A stretch of 64,000 bases of DNA from Symsagittifera roscoffensis (taxonomy: Eukaryota > Xenacoelomorpha > Acoela > Convolutidae), in the NCBI RefSeq assembly GCF_963678635.1, contig NC_087062.1:2292001-2356000 (forward strand), written 5' to 3'. Made by a program: the position numbers and the translations under genes. Positions 54,501-63,654 of this stretch are shown piece after piece (the first letter of the stretch is position 1; each line of letters starts with the position of its first letter). The notes beneath the pieces are model-generated. The model saw only the letters and a list, made by a program, of their open reading frames with translations, ran no database searches and was not told the DNA's origin.

Positions 54501-55538
54501 GGGCTTCTACGTTACAGTAATCATAGTCCCATCCATGCTCCTAGCTGCGATATCGGCACTCACTATGGTTCTGCCAGTAGAGAGTGGGGAAAAAGTGTCA
54601 CTGAGCATAACTCTGCTTCTATCTCAGGCGCTGGAACTACTCGTGTTATCTGACATTCTTCCGGCAAGCACCAGGTATTAAATCAGGCGCGGCTCTCAGA
54701 CTTTCTCGAAGACTTTACGGAGTAGGACGGGGGTTTCATAATATGTCGACCTCATGTTAGGGCTCCTTTTTTTGAGCAGTCTTGATACCCTTTAAAAATA
54801 CTCAGTTGGGGTAAAAAAAAATTTTTCCGGTAGGTACAATTTTGAAAAAATTGAGCCTTAAATCTTATATGAAGTTCTTCGAAAACCAAAGACATGCTAA
54901 AACTTTTTTGATTAACCTAGAACTTAACTCTTATTGTTTGTAACACTTCTCAAAAAAGCCAAGAAATATTTTACAAGTGCAATTTAACCAAAACTTCAAA
55001 TTGATTTAGATATAGACGTTTTAAAAATGGTTTTAGCGATGATTTCCCCATCCTCGGATCCCTGGTCAGATTTCTGATCATTCTCGTTTCTCTGTCCACT
55101 ATGAACACGATAGTTGTCTCTGCAATATACTATCGACCACCGAGCGAAACAGTTCCGAAATTCTTGCAAACTTTTGTCAGGTCCAGATATATGCATTTGC
55201 TTTTGCTTCCACGCGTTCTGGTCGAGAACCAAGCAACTGGTGTTTCCCGCCAATATGACCGCAAATCAGAGGACGAAAGTGCAGCTTCAGTTCAGATTAA
55301 GATCAAAGAATCAGCAAATAATGGAGTGCAGAAAATTGATGAGAAGAATAAAGAGCCCATTTCTTATGACGACAAAACCATCCGAGACACGAAGGAACTA
55401 CATGGACAGATGATAATTGAAGGAGAAGGATGGAAGGTGATCTCTCGCCTAGTTGATCGACTATTCATGATTTTCTACTTTCTGTTCCTTCTGACTGGAG
55501 CAGCGCACTACTGCTACAAGGCATTCATTCACATATAA
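39600..55538 (+). CDS. Nicotinic-type Cys-loop receptor subunit (non-alpha), five exons
   Basis: Ligand-gated ion-channel subunit of the pentameric Cys-loop family. Exons: 39600-39782, 39962-40064, 42824-43020 (or its duplicate 44005-44201), 54265-54674, 55010-55538. All junctions are GT-AG and in phase, giving 473 residues. Exon 1 gives a signal peptide (MIITIFRLVCLVPF) and the N-terminal helix; exon 3 carries WTPDVIFYD. The Cys-loop (Cys 149 to Cys 163, 13 residues between, with FPFD) is split by intron 3. Exon 4 has M1 and M2, with GEK before M2 as in cation-selective channels. Exon 5 has M3, an intracellular loop of about 110 residues and M4 near the C-terminus. There is no vicinal Cys pair in loop C, so it is not an alpha subunit. 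It probably acts at plasma membranes of neurons or other excitable cells; the ligand cannot be read from sequence. Confidence 0.92.
40160..40437 (+). repeat. Hairpin-bearing dispersed repeat C, copy 1
   Basis: In receptor intron 2. It starts ACCAATCAT and ends near TTTACTCTATGA. It contains a perfect 11-bp stem with 2-nt loop at 40202-40225 (GCTGAAACTAT / ATAGTTTCAGC) and the conserved blocks 'actagatct', 'ttgcacgaatctatc' and 'cgaaaataag'. Confidence 0.75.
41106..41799 (+). pseudogene. LINE retrotransposon pol, 3' fragment
   Basis: Translated pieces resemble the C-terminal part of a non-LTR retrotransposon polymerase: IRRSSSNSLSSSVW and FYASPVWF, then after a stop and frame change near 41362, RIDDQDYVFYLNKSKL and FLEFWTIDKGPD. 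No RT catalytic region is present. It is a 5'-truncated, inactive insertion in receptor intron 2. Confidence 0.65.
42824..43020 (+). other. Receptor exon 3a
   Basis: 197 nt from acceptor 'tactccag|gc' to donor 'cag|gtaaac'. It encodes loop A and the first Cys of the Cys-loop. It enters in phase 1 and leaves in phase 0. It is 98% identical to exon 3b. Confidence 0.85.
43311..43591 (+). repeat. Hairpin-bearing dispersed repeat C, copy 2
   Basis: Between exons 3a and 3b. It has a perfect 13-bp stem with TT loop at 43352-43379, directly preceded by a perfect 7-bp stem with TT loop (CACTTAT / ATAAGTG). Confidence 0.8.
43720..43929. mobile_element. hAT-type MITE fragment upstream of exon 3b
   Basis: Shares 'gagcgccgaaaaaacgc', 'gcattattttgacagtc' and the terminal GATC-GTCACTG region with the copies at 38690 and 53737. 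It ends 75 bp before the exon 3b acceptor. Confidence 0.6.
44005..44201 (+). other. Receptor exon 3b (tandem duplicate of 3a)
   Basis: 197 nt with intact acceptor 'gttcggag|gc' and donor 'cag|gtaaac'. It differs from 3a at four positions: one silent and three replacements (Ser125Tyr, Ile131Thr, Ile145Thr in the spliced protein). Including both copies would break the frame, so they can only be used alternatively. About 200 bp of downstream intron are duplicated with it; the upstream flank is not shared with 3a. Confidence 0.85.
44890..47610 (-). pseudogene. Decayed Ty3/gypsy pol in receptor intron 3
   Basis: Read on the minus strand: an RT-end stretch (PLIDKTCAIKN, KNLKKLRSFF) near 47470-47600; RT-RNase H connection (AFQKIKQEI) near 47370; RNase H (SDAEHIGKGVSLKQ, ESKYSTNELDLLGVVWAVEHF) at about 47030-47310; integrase zinc-finger stretch (LHETHPGRFGLKILAR) near 46390-46530; and further open pieces at 44890-45810 where the integrase C-terminus would lie. 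Frame changes and stops throughout make it non-functional. I found no LTRs. Confidence 0.7.
47611..51202. other. Receptor intron 3, no recognised feature
   Basis: AT-rich sequence without convincing exons or named repeats on either strand. A C-run lies at about 50910-50919. Confidence 0.5.
51203..52954 (+). pseudogene. Decayed LINE reverse transcriptase
   Basis: Pieces in changing frames carry non-LTR RT motifs in order: PLPKPQKTRNPPANLRPIILL (about 51900), KSGKAQATLFSTKDC (52060), GIDMSSIFDTMNR (52130), a GSFQGDSLCGIFFFILYLAAAL block (52250) and YADDVEYIS (52390), then a C-terminal piece to 52954. At least three frame changes; inactive. It lies in receptor intron 3 in sense orientation. Confidence 0.72.
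53737..54077. mobile_element. hAT-type MITE with perfect 8-bp target duplication
   Basis: 341 bp. Termini CAGTGGCGGATCTAGG on the left and, inverted, CAGGGGCGGATTTAGG on the right. Flanked by AATATATC at 53729-53736 and 54078-54085. TIR and TSD length fit non-autonomous hAT elements. It lies 187 bp before receptor exon 4. The most complete of at least five family members here. Confidence 0.88.
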
Positions 55539-55861
55539 AAAACTCTAAAAATCAACTGACTGAATTGATAATTGAAGCTGCGAAAAAACGTTGAAGAAAA
55601 ACAATTGTTCGACAGTTGGTTGACTTCCACATTTTAACACAGCATGCATTCATGTTTTGAAAACTGGAGCATATTTTTAAAGAAAAATAACAGTTTAACT
55701 AGAATAGCTGGTAGCTGTGCAAGTAGCCTAGGAAAATCCGATTCGACGACTTCCATTTAGAAAATTTTTTATTGCCAAGGTAGCGCAAAATGAAGCTTCC
55801 AAAACCAGCTTTCCTTTTGGTAAAAAGATTTTCTTAGCTTCGTTTTCATATAACGAGTATA

Positions 55862-56015
55862 ACATGATCGCTCTACTTGCTCAAAATTAGATTAAAGCTC
55901 AAAAACTTCAAGCCGGTTTTTCTCAAGACGGAACACTTTTTTCGAGACTGGGACACGCCTGAAAGGTTTTTAATATGATTTATTTTTCAACCCATTCCGA
56001 TAATTATTTTTTGAA
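55862..56015. repeat. Dispersed repeat family B, diverged copy 3
   Basis: 'gctcaaaatta', 'aagccggtttttctcaaga', 'ggtttttaat' and 'cattccgat' recur in the order seen at 8.28-8.38 and 9.06-9.20 kb. Confidence 0.5.
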
Positions 56016-56154
56016 ACTAATGTTACGCAAACTAAATCAGACCCGAAGGCAAAAATTTTATTAATTTTCAACGATCGCAACTGTAATTCAAACTTTTTCG
56101 GAGGTTAATAATAATAATTTTATTTTCAAGCTGAGTTATGACCGATGGGTATAA

Positions 56155-56468
56155 CTCATAGAGTAATTTCGGATAGGGTACACCGTCTGCTCGTCACGCT
56201 ATCTTATTTTCGGCCGGATAGATTCGTGCAACTTCTTAGTCTAATACCGATCCTAATCTTACTCTTATACTATCTAGTCTCAGGTTGTTTAACTAGTCTC
56301 TGCTAGGCTCAATAGATCTAGGGTATACTGGTTTATTGCGGCTGCTGAAGTGCTCGGGAGAGTCCAACTAATTTCTAAGTTAAATTCAAATCTCTCTGGT
56401 GCTGAAATTACAAGTAACTTCAGCACTTACAAATAAGTGGGTTGTTAGTTAGATGGATCATGATTGGT
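56155..56468 (-). repeat. Hairpin-bearing dispersed repeat C, copy 3
   Basis: Reverse orientation. The 13-bp stem (56399-56426) is retained with a G-U pair and a compensated pair in the sense of copies 1 and 2; the adjacent 7-bp stem is retained with one wobble. Confidence 0.75.
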
Positions 56469-58159
56469 TAATATTAAATACTTTACATTGGTAAAACATT
56501 TAATTTATCCAATCATAAAATATAGTTTAGATCAGGTTCCACCCATCCGGGTTTTACAGAGTTTTTTAGAACAGTTCTTCTGTAATTCAAGGATGGATGA
56601 TGGACGTTGGTATTTGGCGAACATAATTTTTCTTTTGTTTCCTTTTTGTTAAGGAAGTTCCAGGGAGCTGGAGTTAGGGACATAAGACGTTGTGCTCTTT
56701 TTGTGACAACGACTGAGTCTCTGCAACAGAATCAATTCTGATTTCAGAATGGTTGGCTATGTCAGGTTTTTCTGTTCTTCGGAGAGAACTTCTTTTGTGT
56801 TTGATCTAGCTTGGGAATGGCGTGGAGATTGTGCGTGGAGGGGATGCCTGGTTACTCGGATCTGTACGTATACTTGAACATCGAGGTGGTCATTGGTCTA
56901 GTTCAATGAAGTCCTTTTCTGCGAAGTCAAGTCGTACTCTAAATCCTTTGAGTTGTGATTGTGAGCGGCATATCGATTGTAGTTGGTCATTCTCTCTCGA
57001 GTGTAGTGGGGTCGTCTTGTCTTTTGATGTTCGTCCTTGGTGTTGTATTCTGATCTATATATTGCATCATGTGATTTTACATTTTATAAAACTTTTATTA
57101 GTTTAATATTTTTTAATAATGATTTTAGTTAGTTGTTTTCACAAAAGCTTTTTGTTTTAGTTCGGTTATTTTGAAGAGTTACTCACCCTTGAGTAGCTCT
57201 TATTAAAAATAAAGGTGTGGTCACAAAGCGTGGATGTAGCGCGGTGGGTTAGGCCGGCTATAGAGCATGCTCAGGACGTCCTTTCCTGGTGGGTTAGGCC
57301 AGGGGTGGGAGTATGATTTCATGCGGTGTTTGTGAGGGGTCCTGTTATGTGACAACGTTTTATGTTGGGTTTGTTGTGGTTTTACTTATGTCTTGTTGGT
57401 TATGTACTTTTTCCAAAAAGCAAATTGTTTGTGGTATGGGTTTGTCTTTCGACTTTTTTGTGTTTTATTATTTCTTTCTTAGACTTTATAATAGTCTTCA
57501 AAAGAATAAATTATCCAGTTTTAAACTGGGTTAATCCGGTTTGGGTACCGTTGGTTTCCTTTTCTTAGTCATGCTGTTATTCTATGATTTGTGGTATTTA
57601 GTAAGCTGCGTTGGTTAGTTTTGTTTAGTATATGATTCCTTTCCAACCGGGTTAAAGGAAAGTTTGAAACATGTTATTATATGTTAGAGTTGTTGAGTGT
57701 GAAAACTTGAATTTGAAATTCATTATTTTAAACAATTCTTCGTGGGCGAGCTGTGCGAGTGTGGATAGAATTTCTGTGCGAATGAATGAAAGTATCAAAA
57801 GGTTAGTACTGCAATTGCATTTTATTAATTTACTGCATAGAATTTGGAAATTTACTGCTAGTTATGGGGGAATTTTAAGATACAAATTTTCATCATATGT
57901 AGATTTACTGCTTTTTGGGGGAAAATTTTATAAATTAATTTACTGCATTTGTATTATATTTATTTAATTGTTGGTGCAAAAGTTTAATAGGGTCTTAAAC
58001 AGTTTTGAAGAAGTTTGCTATTTTTTCTATTTTTCTTTTGTGAATGTTTCAGATGATCTAGGATGAAGGCTAAAAATCTAAAGAAAACATGAAGAAAGAA
58101 TGGTGAGTTTTTTAATATTTTAATTAGTTAGTAATATTCATTTAATTCATACTTACCTG

Positions 58160-59959
58160 TTAGTCGTCGGGGAAAAAACCGTGGGGGAAGATGTCGTGAA
58201 TTAGTTCTGAAGTTGTTAGTAGTTTAGCTAAGATGCGGATGATATTTTTAGTTTGAAGCAGTGGCCAAAGCAATTGAAGTGCCTTAATAGTGGTTAGTTC
58301 TTCAGTGCCAACTGCAAAATCATAAGGTGTGTTTTGGATTAGATTATATAATTTGTGGTTGAATTTAGTGTTATGGATGAATTCTAAAATTGGGATTTCT
58401 ATAGGCTGTACAAACTCGTGCGGGATAAGGAAGGGTCGGGATTCTTCGGCGTTGAAGGTCTTGGTGATGGGACAGAAGATGTACATTTGGGTTATGGGAT
58501 CATAATTACGAAGAATACCATGGAGGTTAGTGTCTTTAATACAATATGTGAAATTTAGGAAATACGGTGAAGTGTATTTTGAATTGATGAATTGGAAACG
58601 ATGGTGTGGTTGTCTAGAGGGTGTGTGGAGGTCAAAGTGATTTTCGATGAAACGATAGTAACTGTATGTATGTGTTTGTTTAGTGCGCAACATAATATCG
58701 TGTGAGCAGTGTAAATCTCTTTCGTGTGGTGCAAGGAAATGAAAGGTTAGTGAAAAGATTTGGAAGCGTTCTTTAAAACTTTCGTATGCTTGTGTGTTTG
58801 TTAGTGCTTCTGAAATAATGTGATCAAACTTTCGGTCGAAGATGTTTAGTGTAAATACATATGGTGTCTTGATGAAAAATTTCTCGGTGATTTGTGGGTT
58901 AGCGAAGCGATCGTCGTCTAAGAATTGATCTTGGTTAGCTCTGATGATGTTGTGATCGTAGTATTCTAGTGTATATTCATTAGCTCTAGGTGCAGTGTGT
59001 ATTTTTAGTGATTTTTTATATCCTACGTAAGTAAACTGTCTAGCGGTTAGTGGTGTAGTTAGTCGATATAGCATGTCTTTGTTTCGGTCTATATCGATGG
59101 AAGTGCTGGATAAAGGTAAGCAAAGAGGGTTAGTGAAATGATAGTATGAGGTCCAAGAGAGAGTGGGCATTAAAACGTATTCATCTACAAAGTTGCGTGT
59201 TTCGTTAGCGTCGTGAGGGGTGTTTAAGGTGTATTGTGGAAATGAGGGTAAAGTGATAGCTAAAAATTCTTTAGTGTTAGTATGCTGGGGGTGGTTGATG
59301 TATTCACGGGCTGTTCCTGGTTTTTCTGGGAAAGGATGGTTGGGGAATTTTCTTTTAAAAGTGCGGTAAGCTCTATTAGTGTTTAGTGAAGATATAGTGG
59401 ATGTGGATGATGGTGTTAATGATTCAGTATAATTTGAAGAGGGTGTAGGGGGATTGGATGAATTTGTAGTGGAGGAGATTTGGTTTATGGTTGGGGTGTT
59501 AAGGTGGTAGGGTTGTTGTTGGAGGGTAATAAAATTATCTAGTTCTGGGGAGATTCGGGGGGTGTCTGGAGAATGAGATGATTGGTCAGAATGGTATGAG
59601 GAGTAGGTTGGGGTAACTTGGGAAGCATAAGAGGGTGTGGGAGTGATGGGGTCAGGGTTATTGGATAATATGGGTTGAAAAGGAGGTTGAGAAAAATTAG
59701 AAGGGTTATGAAAATTATTGGATGGAGATGGTTCTGAGTCGGCAAATTCATCGGGGGTTTCAATATTCGGGTTATTTAGCTGTGAGATGGAGTATAAAAC
59801 TGAAATATGTGAGTTAGTGTCGGAATTCATGCCTGATGTTACATTGCTAGATGGAAAATCGGGTGGCGGAAAAGCAAAAAGTGGTATTATTGGGATTGGA
59901 GAGGTAAGGTTGGTTGGATGGGAATTTGATCGGTGGAGTGATCCAAGTTGGCGGCTCAT
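58160..59959 (-). CDS. ORF-D of viral-like module, unknown protein
   Basis: 599 residues, complete. The N-terminal 200 residues are Pro/Ser/Thr/Asn-rich and probably disordered. The remainder is richer in aromatic and charged residues and looks folded, but I recognise no domain and no membrane segment. Its ATG overlaps the stop of ORF-C as ATGA (59956-59959), typical of coupled termination-reinitiation in compact viral genomes. The stop is followed after 3 nt by a consensus 5' splice site (CAG|GTAAGTATG). The intact 599-codon frame and tight packing argue it is or recently was functional. Confidence 0.75.
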   Translation of the reverse strand: MSRQLGSLHRSNSHPTNLTSPIPIIPLFAFPPPDFPSSNVTSGMNSDTNSHISVLYSISQLNNPNIETPDEFADSEPSPSNNFHNPSNFSQPPFQPILSNNPDPITPTPSYASQVTPTYSSYHSDQSSHSPDTPRISPELDNFITLQQQPYHLNTPTINQISSTTNSSNPPTPSSNYTESLTPSSTSTISSLNTNRAYRTFKRKFPNHPFPEKPGTAREYINHPQHTNTKEFLAITLPSFPQYTLNTPHDANETRNFVDEYVLMPTLSWTSYYHFTNPLCLPLSSTSIDIDRNKDMLYRLTTPLTARQFTYVGYKKSLKIHTAPRANEYTLEYYDHNIIRANQDQFLDDDRFANPQITEKFFIKTPYVFTLNIFDRKFDHIISEALTNTQAYESFKERFQIFSLTFHFLAPHERDLHCSHDIMLRTKQTHTYSYYRFIENHFDLHTPSRQPHHRFQFINSKYTSPYFLNFTYCIKDTNLHGILRNYDPITQMYIFCPITKTFNAEESRPFLIPHEFVQPIEIPILEFIHNTKFNHKLYNLIQNTPYDFAVGTEELTTIKALQLLWPLLQTKNIIRILAKLLTTSELIHDIFPHGFFPDD

Positions 59960-62574
59960 CGTGGGCTAAAAAAATTATTATTTTGAGATTGAAAAGCGGT
60001 GGTATGGGGTTGTTCAATAATTTGTTCATAAGTATTATCATCTTGTGATTGATGTGTCATTATATGTTGGACGGGACTTTGCGATGTATTGAGTCGAAAA
60101 TTTGGATTATGTGTGATGGCTAAATTTCGAAAATTTCGTGGGACTAGGGATAGTGGATGGTTATTTGGTAGGGGTGGTAATTGTGGTGCCGTTGGCTGTG
60201 TGTCGACATTGTTATGTTCTTCGTCGTATGTATTTTGTCGTGTTGTTATTTTTGTGTTATATTCTTTTATTTGTGCGTCTAAAAGAATTTTGTTTATAGA
60301 TGTGGAAAAAATTCCAAAAAATCCTGCAAAGAGTATGCGTGCTACGCTTGCTTGTCTGTTTACTTGTGTGTGTATAGCACATGTGTTGTAGATTCCTTTT
60401 AAAAGTGAGAAAAGAAATCCAATAAAGTTAAACATTGCGTATAAAATAGTCAATTTTTCTAAGATGTAGTAGGGCCATCCTAGAAAATCAAGGATTTCAT
60501 TCTTGAGTGTAACAAAGCTAAAAATGTTGATTGGTGATATATCTTGGGGACGGTATTTTTCGCCGTTTAGATATATATAATCTTTAATGTCTTTAAAATA
60601 TCCGCTATAGTCTTGCGTGTAGATATCGGCAAATCCTGCGGTTTCTGCAAGTTTGCGTAAATTTTGGTCTATTGATTGTCTTTGTATAGTGTCCATTTGT
60701 GTTAATAATTCTTGGAATTGTTGTGTTCTAATGTGATGTTGAATATCTGATTTTGAATAGATTCCTATTGATTGTAAGTCTATATTTGGGTTTCGAGCGA
60801 TAGCGCGAATGCTTTCTGGTGAAAATTTTTTGAGTGATTGCATTAATGTGGGATATGGAGTGAGAAGATAATATTTATTTTCATCAGGGTTTAGTTGTAC
60901 TACATTGTGGCTGTTTTCTGATCCACATGGGACTGCGGTATCCCAGAAATAGGTTCTTCGTGAAAGTGTATCCACGAAATGTACTTTATTTTTATAAAAG
61001 ATAGGGATTCTTTTATAACATCGTTTATCTTCAAAAACGTATAGTGGTGATACTTTTTTAGTACAAGTATAAAACCATAAGATGTTTCCTTCATAGTCTA
61101 AAAAATTTGATCTATTTCCTGATAATAAGTATCCTGCGTAGGGTATTTTTAATACTGCTAGTGCAAGTGATTGTAATATTTGTGTTCGTTCTAATTCGCA
61201 TAGTTGGTGTAGTGTTTCTAATTCGGAGAGTGACATTTCTTGAAAAATTCGGCTAATTGTATAATCTAGTTTCATATCTAAATGAATATCATAGTGGATA
61301 TTACCGAAATATGTAGTATTCATTAGTGATAATTCTTGTAAGCGTGTGCTTCTGGTGTCATAAGGTTTTAGATGTCCACCAGGTTGTCCGTTGCTTTTTT
61401 CAAAATTAACTGGTATATAGGATGTTCCTTCGTTTAGAGGATGACCTGTGGCATATGGGTCGATTTTTACTTTTCCAGTGGTCATGTCGAATCCTTTTTC
61501 GTATTCAACTAATATTTCAGAGTATTGTGTTCTGTGAAGTGGATTCCTGTATTTACATGCAAGTTCTGTTTCTTGATATATTTGAAAACGTGTCAATTTA
61601 TTTTCTATATTGTCTATGTTTCTAAAATCGGAACTTAGTTTTCGTGATGGATGGACTTGCTCATAAGGGATTGATTGTATGAAATATTTTTCGTGAAATT
61701 TTATCATACGAGCGTGTATTTTTGCTACTTGAAATGTTGTACATGTATCTTCGGGGAACCAAACAATTGTTGCTTGTGTTCTTGTTGTAGGGTCGCAATA
61801 TCCTTGATCATTTTTACAAGGTAGTCGGATTCCTTGATAGATCATTGTATTATCAGATAAATCTCGTGTGAGTTGTATTTTTTCGAGTTGTATTTTCCAA
61901 TCGAAAAACATTATTTCTTGGTATCCTTTATTTTTCGTGTCTGCTTTGCAGTTTGACGGGTTATTTATACCAATGTGTGGTATCCAATGTTTATCATGTA
62001 GGTCATAGGTTAATCGTCCGTGTGCGCCGTTATACGGGTATTTTTCGTCTAGTTTTATATGTCCTTGGTGTCTTTCAAGTTGTGATTGATGTACAGAGTC
62101 TGAAAAAACTTGAAAATTAACTAATTTTCTTTGGGAGTTTTTATTTTGTGTGATGTTTAGTCTAAGTAATTCATTTTTACAATCGTCGGGATTGAGATGT
62201 AAAAGACGTTCTATATTACTTTGATAGAATGATTCATGGTCAAGTCGGTTTTTGTTGCCGTTGGAGACTTGTGAACAATGTACTTTCTTTTCGGAAAATG
62301 TTGCTGTGAATTTATAACCTGTAACTGTTGTTGCTCGGGCTTTTGAATAGAGTGTTGCTATTATATCTGTGGTTTCTATAGCTTGTGGTTCTGTTTCACA
62401 TTGTGATACCTGATTGATTGCATATTTATGTAGTGTTTTTTGTTCATTTTCTTCGCAATCGTAATGTGTTACTAATAAATCTTGTGGTCCTGTACGAGGG
62501 GAAGGGTTTATGTTTTGATTTGAGGTTACTAGAAAAAGGAGTTGGAGAAAAATTAATAACTTTAGAATATACAT
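59956..62574 (-). CDS. ORF-C of viral-like module: envelope-glycoprotein-like
   Basis: 872 residues, complete. A strong signal peptide (about residues 1-18) precedes a large, Cys-containing ectodomain with several N-x-S/T sites. Two hydrophobic segments follow at about 700-725 and 742-765, then a Pro/Gln/Asn-rich tail of about 110 residues that could be cytoplasmic. This is the architecture of a viral fusion glycoprotein. The overall feel (long ectodomain, late membrane anchor) recalls the mononega- or chuvirus-like glycoproteins captured by some insect BEL/Pao elements, but that is inference from layout, not from alignment. No furin-type site was identified with confidence. The start overlaps the end of the upstream frame by 13 nt. 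Confidence 0.75.
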   Translation of the reverse strand: MYILKLLIFLQLLFLVTSNQNINPSPRTGPQDLLVTHYDCEENEQKTLHKYAINQVSQCETEPQAIETTDIIATLYSKARATTVTGYKFTATFSEKKVHCSQVSNGNKNRLDHESFYQSNIERLLHLNPDDCKNELLRLNITQNKNSQRKLVNFQVFSDSVHQSQLERHQGHIKLDEKYPYNGAHGRLTYDLHDKHWIPHIGINNPSNCKADTKNKGYQEIMFFDWKIQLEKIQLTRDLSDNTMIYQGIRLPCKNDQGYCDPTTRTQATIVWFPEDTCTTFQVAKIHARMIKFHEKYFIQSIPYEQVHPSRKLSSDFRNIDNIENKLTRFQIYQETELACKYRNPLHRTQYSEILVEYEKGFDMTTGKVKIDPYATGHPLNEGTSYIPVNFEKSNGQPGGHLKPYDTRSTRLQELSLMNTTYFGNIHYDIHLDMKLDYTISRIFQEMSLSELETLHQLCELERTQILQSLALAVLKIPYAGYLLSGNRSNFLDYEGNILWFYTCTKKVSPLYVFEDKRCYKRIPIFYKNKVHFVDTLSRRTYFWDTAVPCGSENSHNVVQLNPDENKYYLLTPYPTLMQSLKKFSPESIRAIARNPNIDLQSIGIYSKSDIQHHIRTQQFQELLTQMDTIQRQSIDQNLRKLAETAGFADIYTQDYSGYFKDIKDYIYLNGEKYRPQDISPINIFSFVTLKNEILDFLGWPYYILEKLTILYAMFNFIGFLFSLLKGIYNTCAIHTQVNRQASVARILFAGFFGIFSTSINKILLDAQIKEYNTKITTRQNTYDEEHNNVDTQPTAPQLPPLPNNHPLSLVPRNFRNLAITHNPNFRLNTSQSPVQHIMTHQSQDDNTYEQIIEQPHTTAFQSQNNNFFSPR

Positions 62575-63649
62575 GTGTATGATAATCCTGAGTATGGATT
62601 ATAAAATGTAATGTAACCAATTGTGTTTTTGGTATATCTGTCGTATTTGTATATTACTTCAGTAGTTATAAACGGTGGTCGTAGTGATTGAGCTGTTATG
62701 TTAGGTGGATTTAATGGGTAGGGATGTTGTGTAATATTGTTTAATTTAACTGTGATTTCAAACTTTAATTGTAAACTGTTTTGTTGGAGTATTTGAATAT
62801 TGTGATCACGGATATCGTTGTGAATATCTTGGCGATATTGTAATCTATTAAGTGCCCAGTTATGAAGGCGGTTACTTTCTTGATGTTGTCCAAATAGTGG
62901 TGGAGGTGCTGTGAATGTATTCCAATCTAATCTTAAAGGAATATTTATTGATGATTGTTCTCGATATCTGGCGTCGAGATTATTTGGAAAATTTAAGTTA
63001 AAGGGTAGTGGTGAAAATTGGCTTATTGATGGTGTTGATGGTAGTGATAATGTTTCTGGTAGTGATGAGGATGTTGTTGTATCCGTAGAAATATCTATGG
63101 GGTCATTGACTAAATTTGGTTCACCTTGTGTAAATGAATGTGTAGTCCAATATGGCAGTCGTGATGTTAGGTTTGGGGGGTTAAAAGGATTTTCTCGTGC
63201 TTGTTCAGATGTTGGTGTTGAACCTAAGTAGTCTGAAGGTAGACTTGAAGTGCTTCGTTGTGAAAAAAGTGTAGGAGTTTCTGGTGTGATACCAGTGGTG
63301 TTTTCTGGAGTGGTTTGTGATGGGGATTGAGGTATATCAAAATGAACTCGGGGAGTTTGAAAATTTCTATTTCGTCGAGGATGTATATTCTACTTAGTTC
63401 TTGTGGTAGTGTTGGGTAAAGATTATATGTTGGTTCACTTAGGGATGCTTGTCGTTGAACTGGTTCTAGTGGTTCAGATAAACGAGCGTGCCGTTCTTCA
63501 AAAGTGTATGGATTGTCTTGAAAAGAAATTCGTGTAGATGTTTGAGGATTTTGAGTAGTTGAAGGTGGTGTTGGATTATCTTGGGATGATGTCGGTGAAG
63601 ACTGATTCTGTGACTGTTGGGTAGCAATTTTTGATGGATTTTTGAATTG
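62562..63649 (-). CDS. ORF-B region: two overlapping Met-less frames
   Basis: On the minus strand an open frame runs from 63649 to a stop at 63224. A second, shifted by -1, runs from 63389 to a stop at 62562. Joined in the overlap they would give about 360 codons without a single Met codon, rich in Pro, Ser, Thr, Gln and Asn, with a more ordered C-terminal part. The second frame ends inside the start of ORF-C (13-nt overlap). Either this is a downstream exon, or it is reached by frameshifting, or a sequence error or mutation broke one gene. No domain recognised. Confidence 0.5.
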
Positions 63650-63654
63650 TTACT

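Larger units (their letters stand above)
55539..58159. other. Intergenic between the receptor gene and the viral-like module
   Basis: Holds a family B repeat (55862-56015), hairpin repeat C copy 3, a twofold 'ggtgggttaggcc' (57242 and 57289) and, on the minus strand, a 55-codon open stretch (57054-56890) behind a splice-acceptor-like TATATAG. If the module at 58-64 kb is an LTR element, its 3' LTR should lie in 56.9-58.1 kb, but the partner LTR is outside the window. Confidence 0.5.

Noticed and set aside
57177-57200. Hairpin GAGTTACTCA/TGAGTAGCTC as a terminator
   Set aside because: A single 10-bp stem with a wobble in AT-rich animal DNA; no repeat elsewhere and no gene end to connect it to.
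62911-63231. 106-codon plus-strand frame
   Set aside because: Antisense shadow of the Met-less ORF-B region.
63361-63400. Programmed -1 frameshift site in ORF-B
   Set aside because: An AAATTTT run exists, but its phase does not give the X-XXY-YYZ reading required in the upstream frame.
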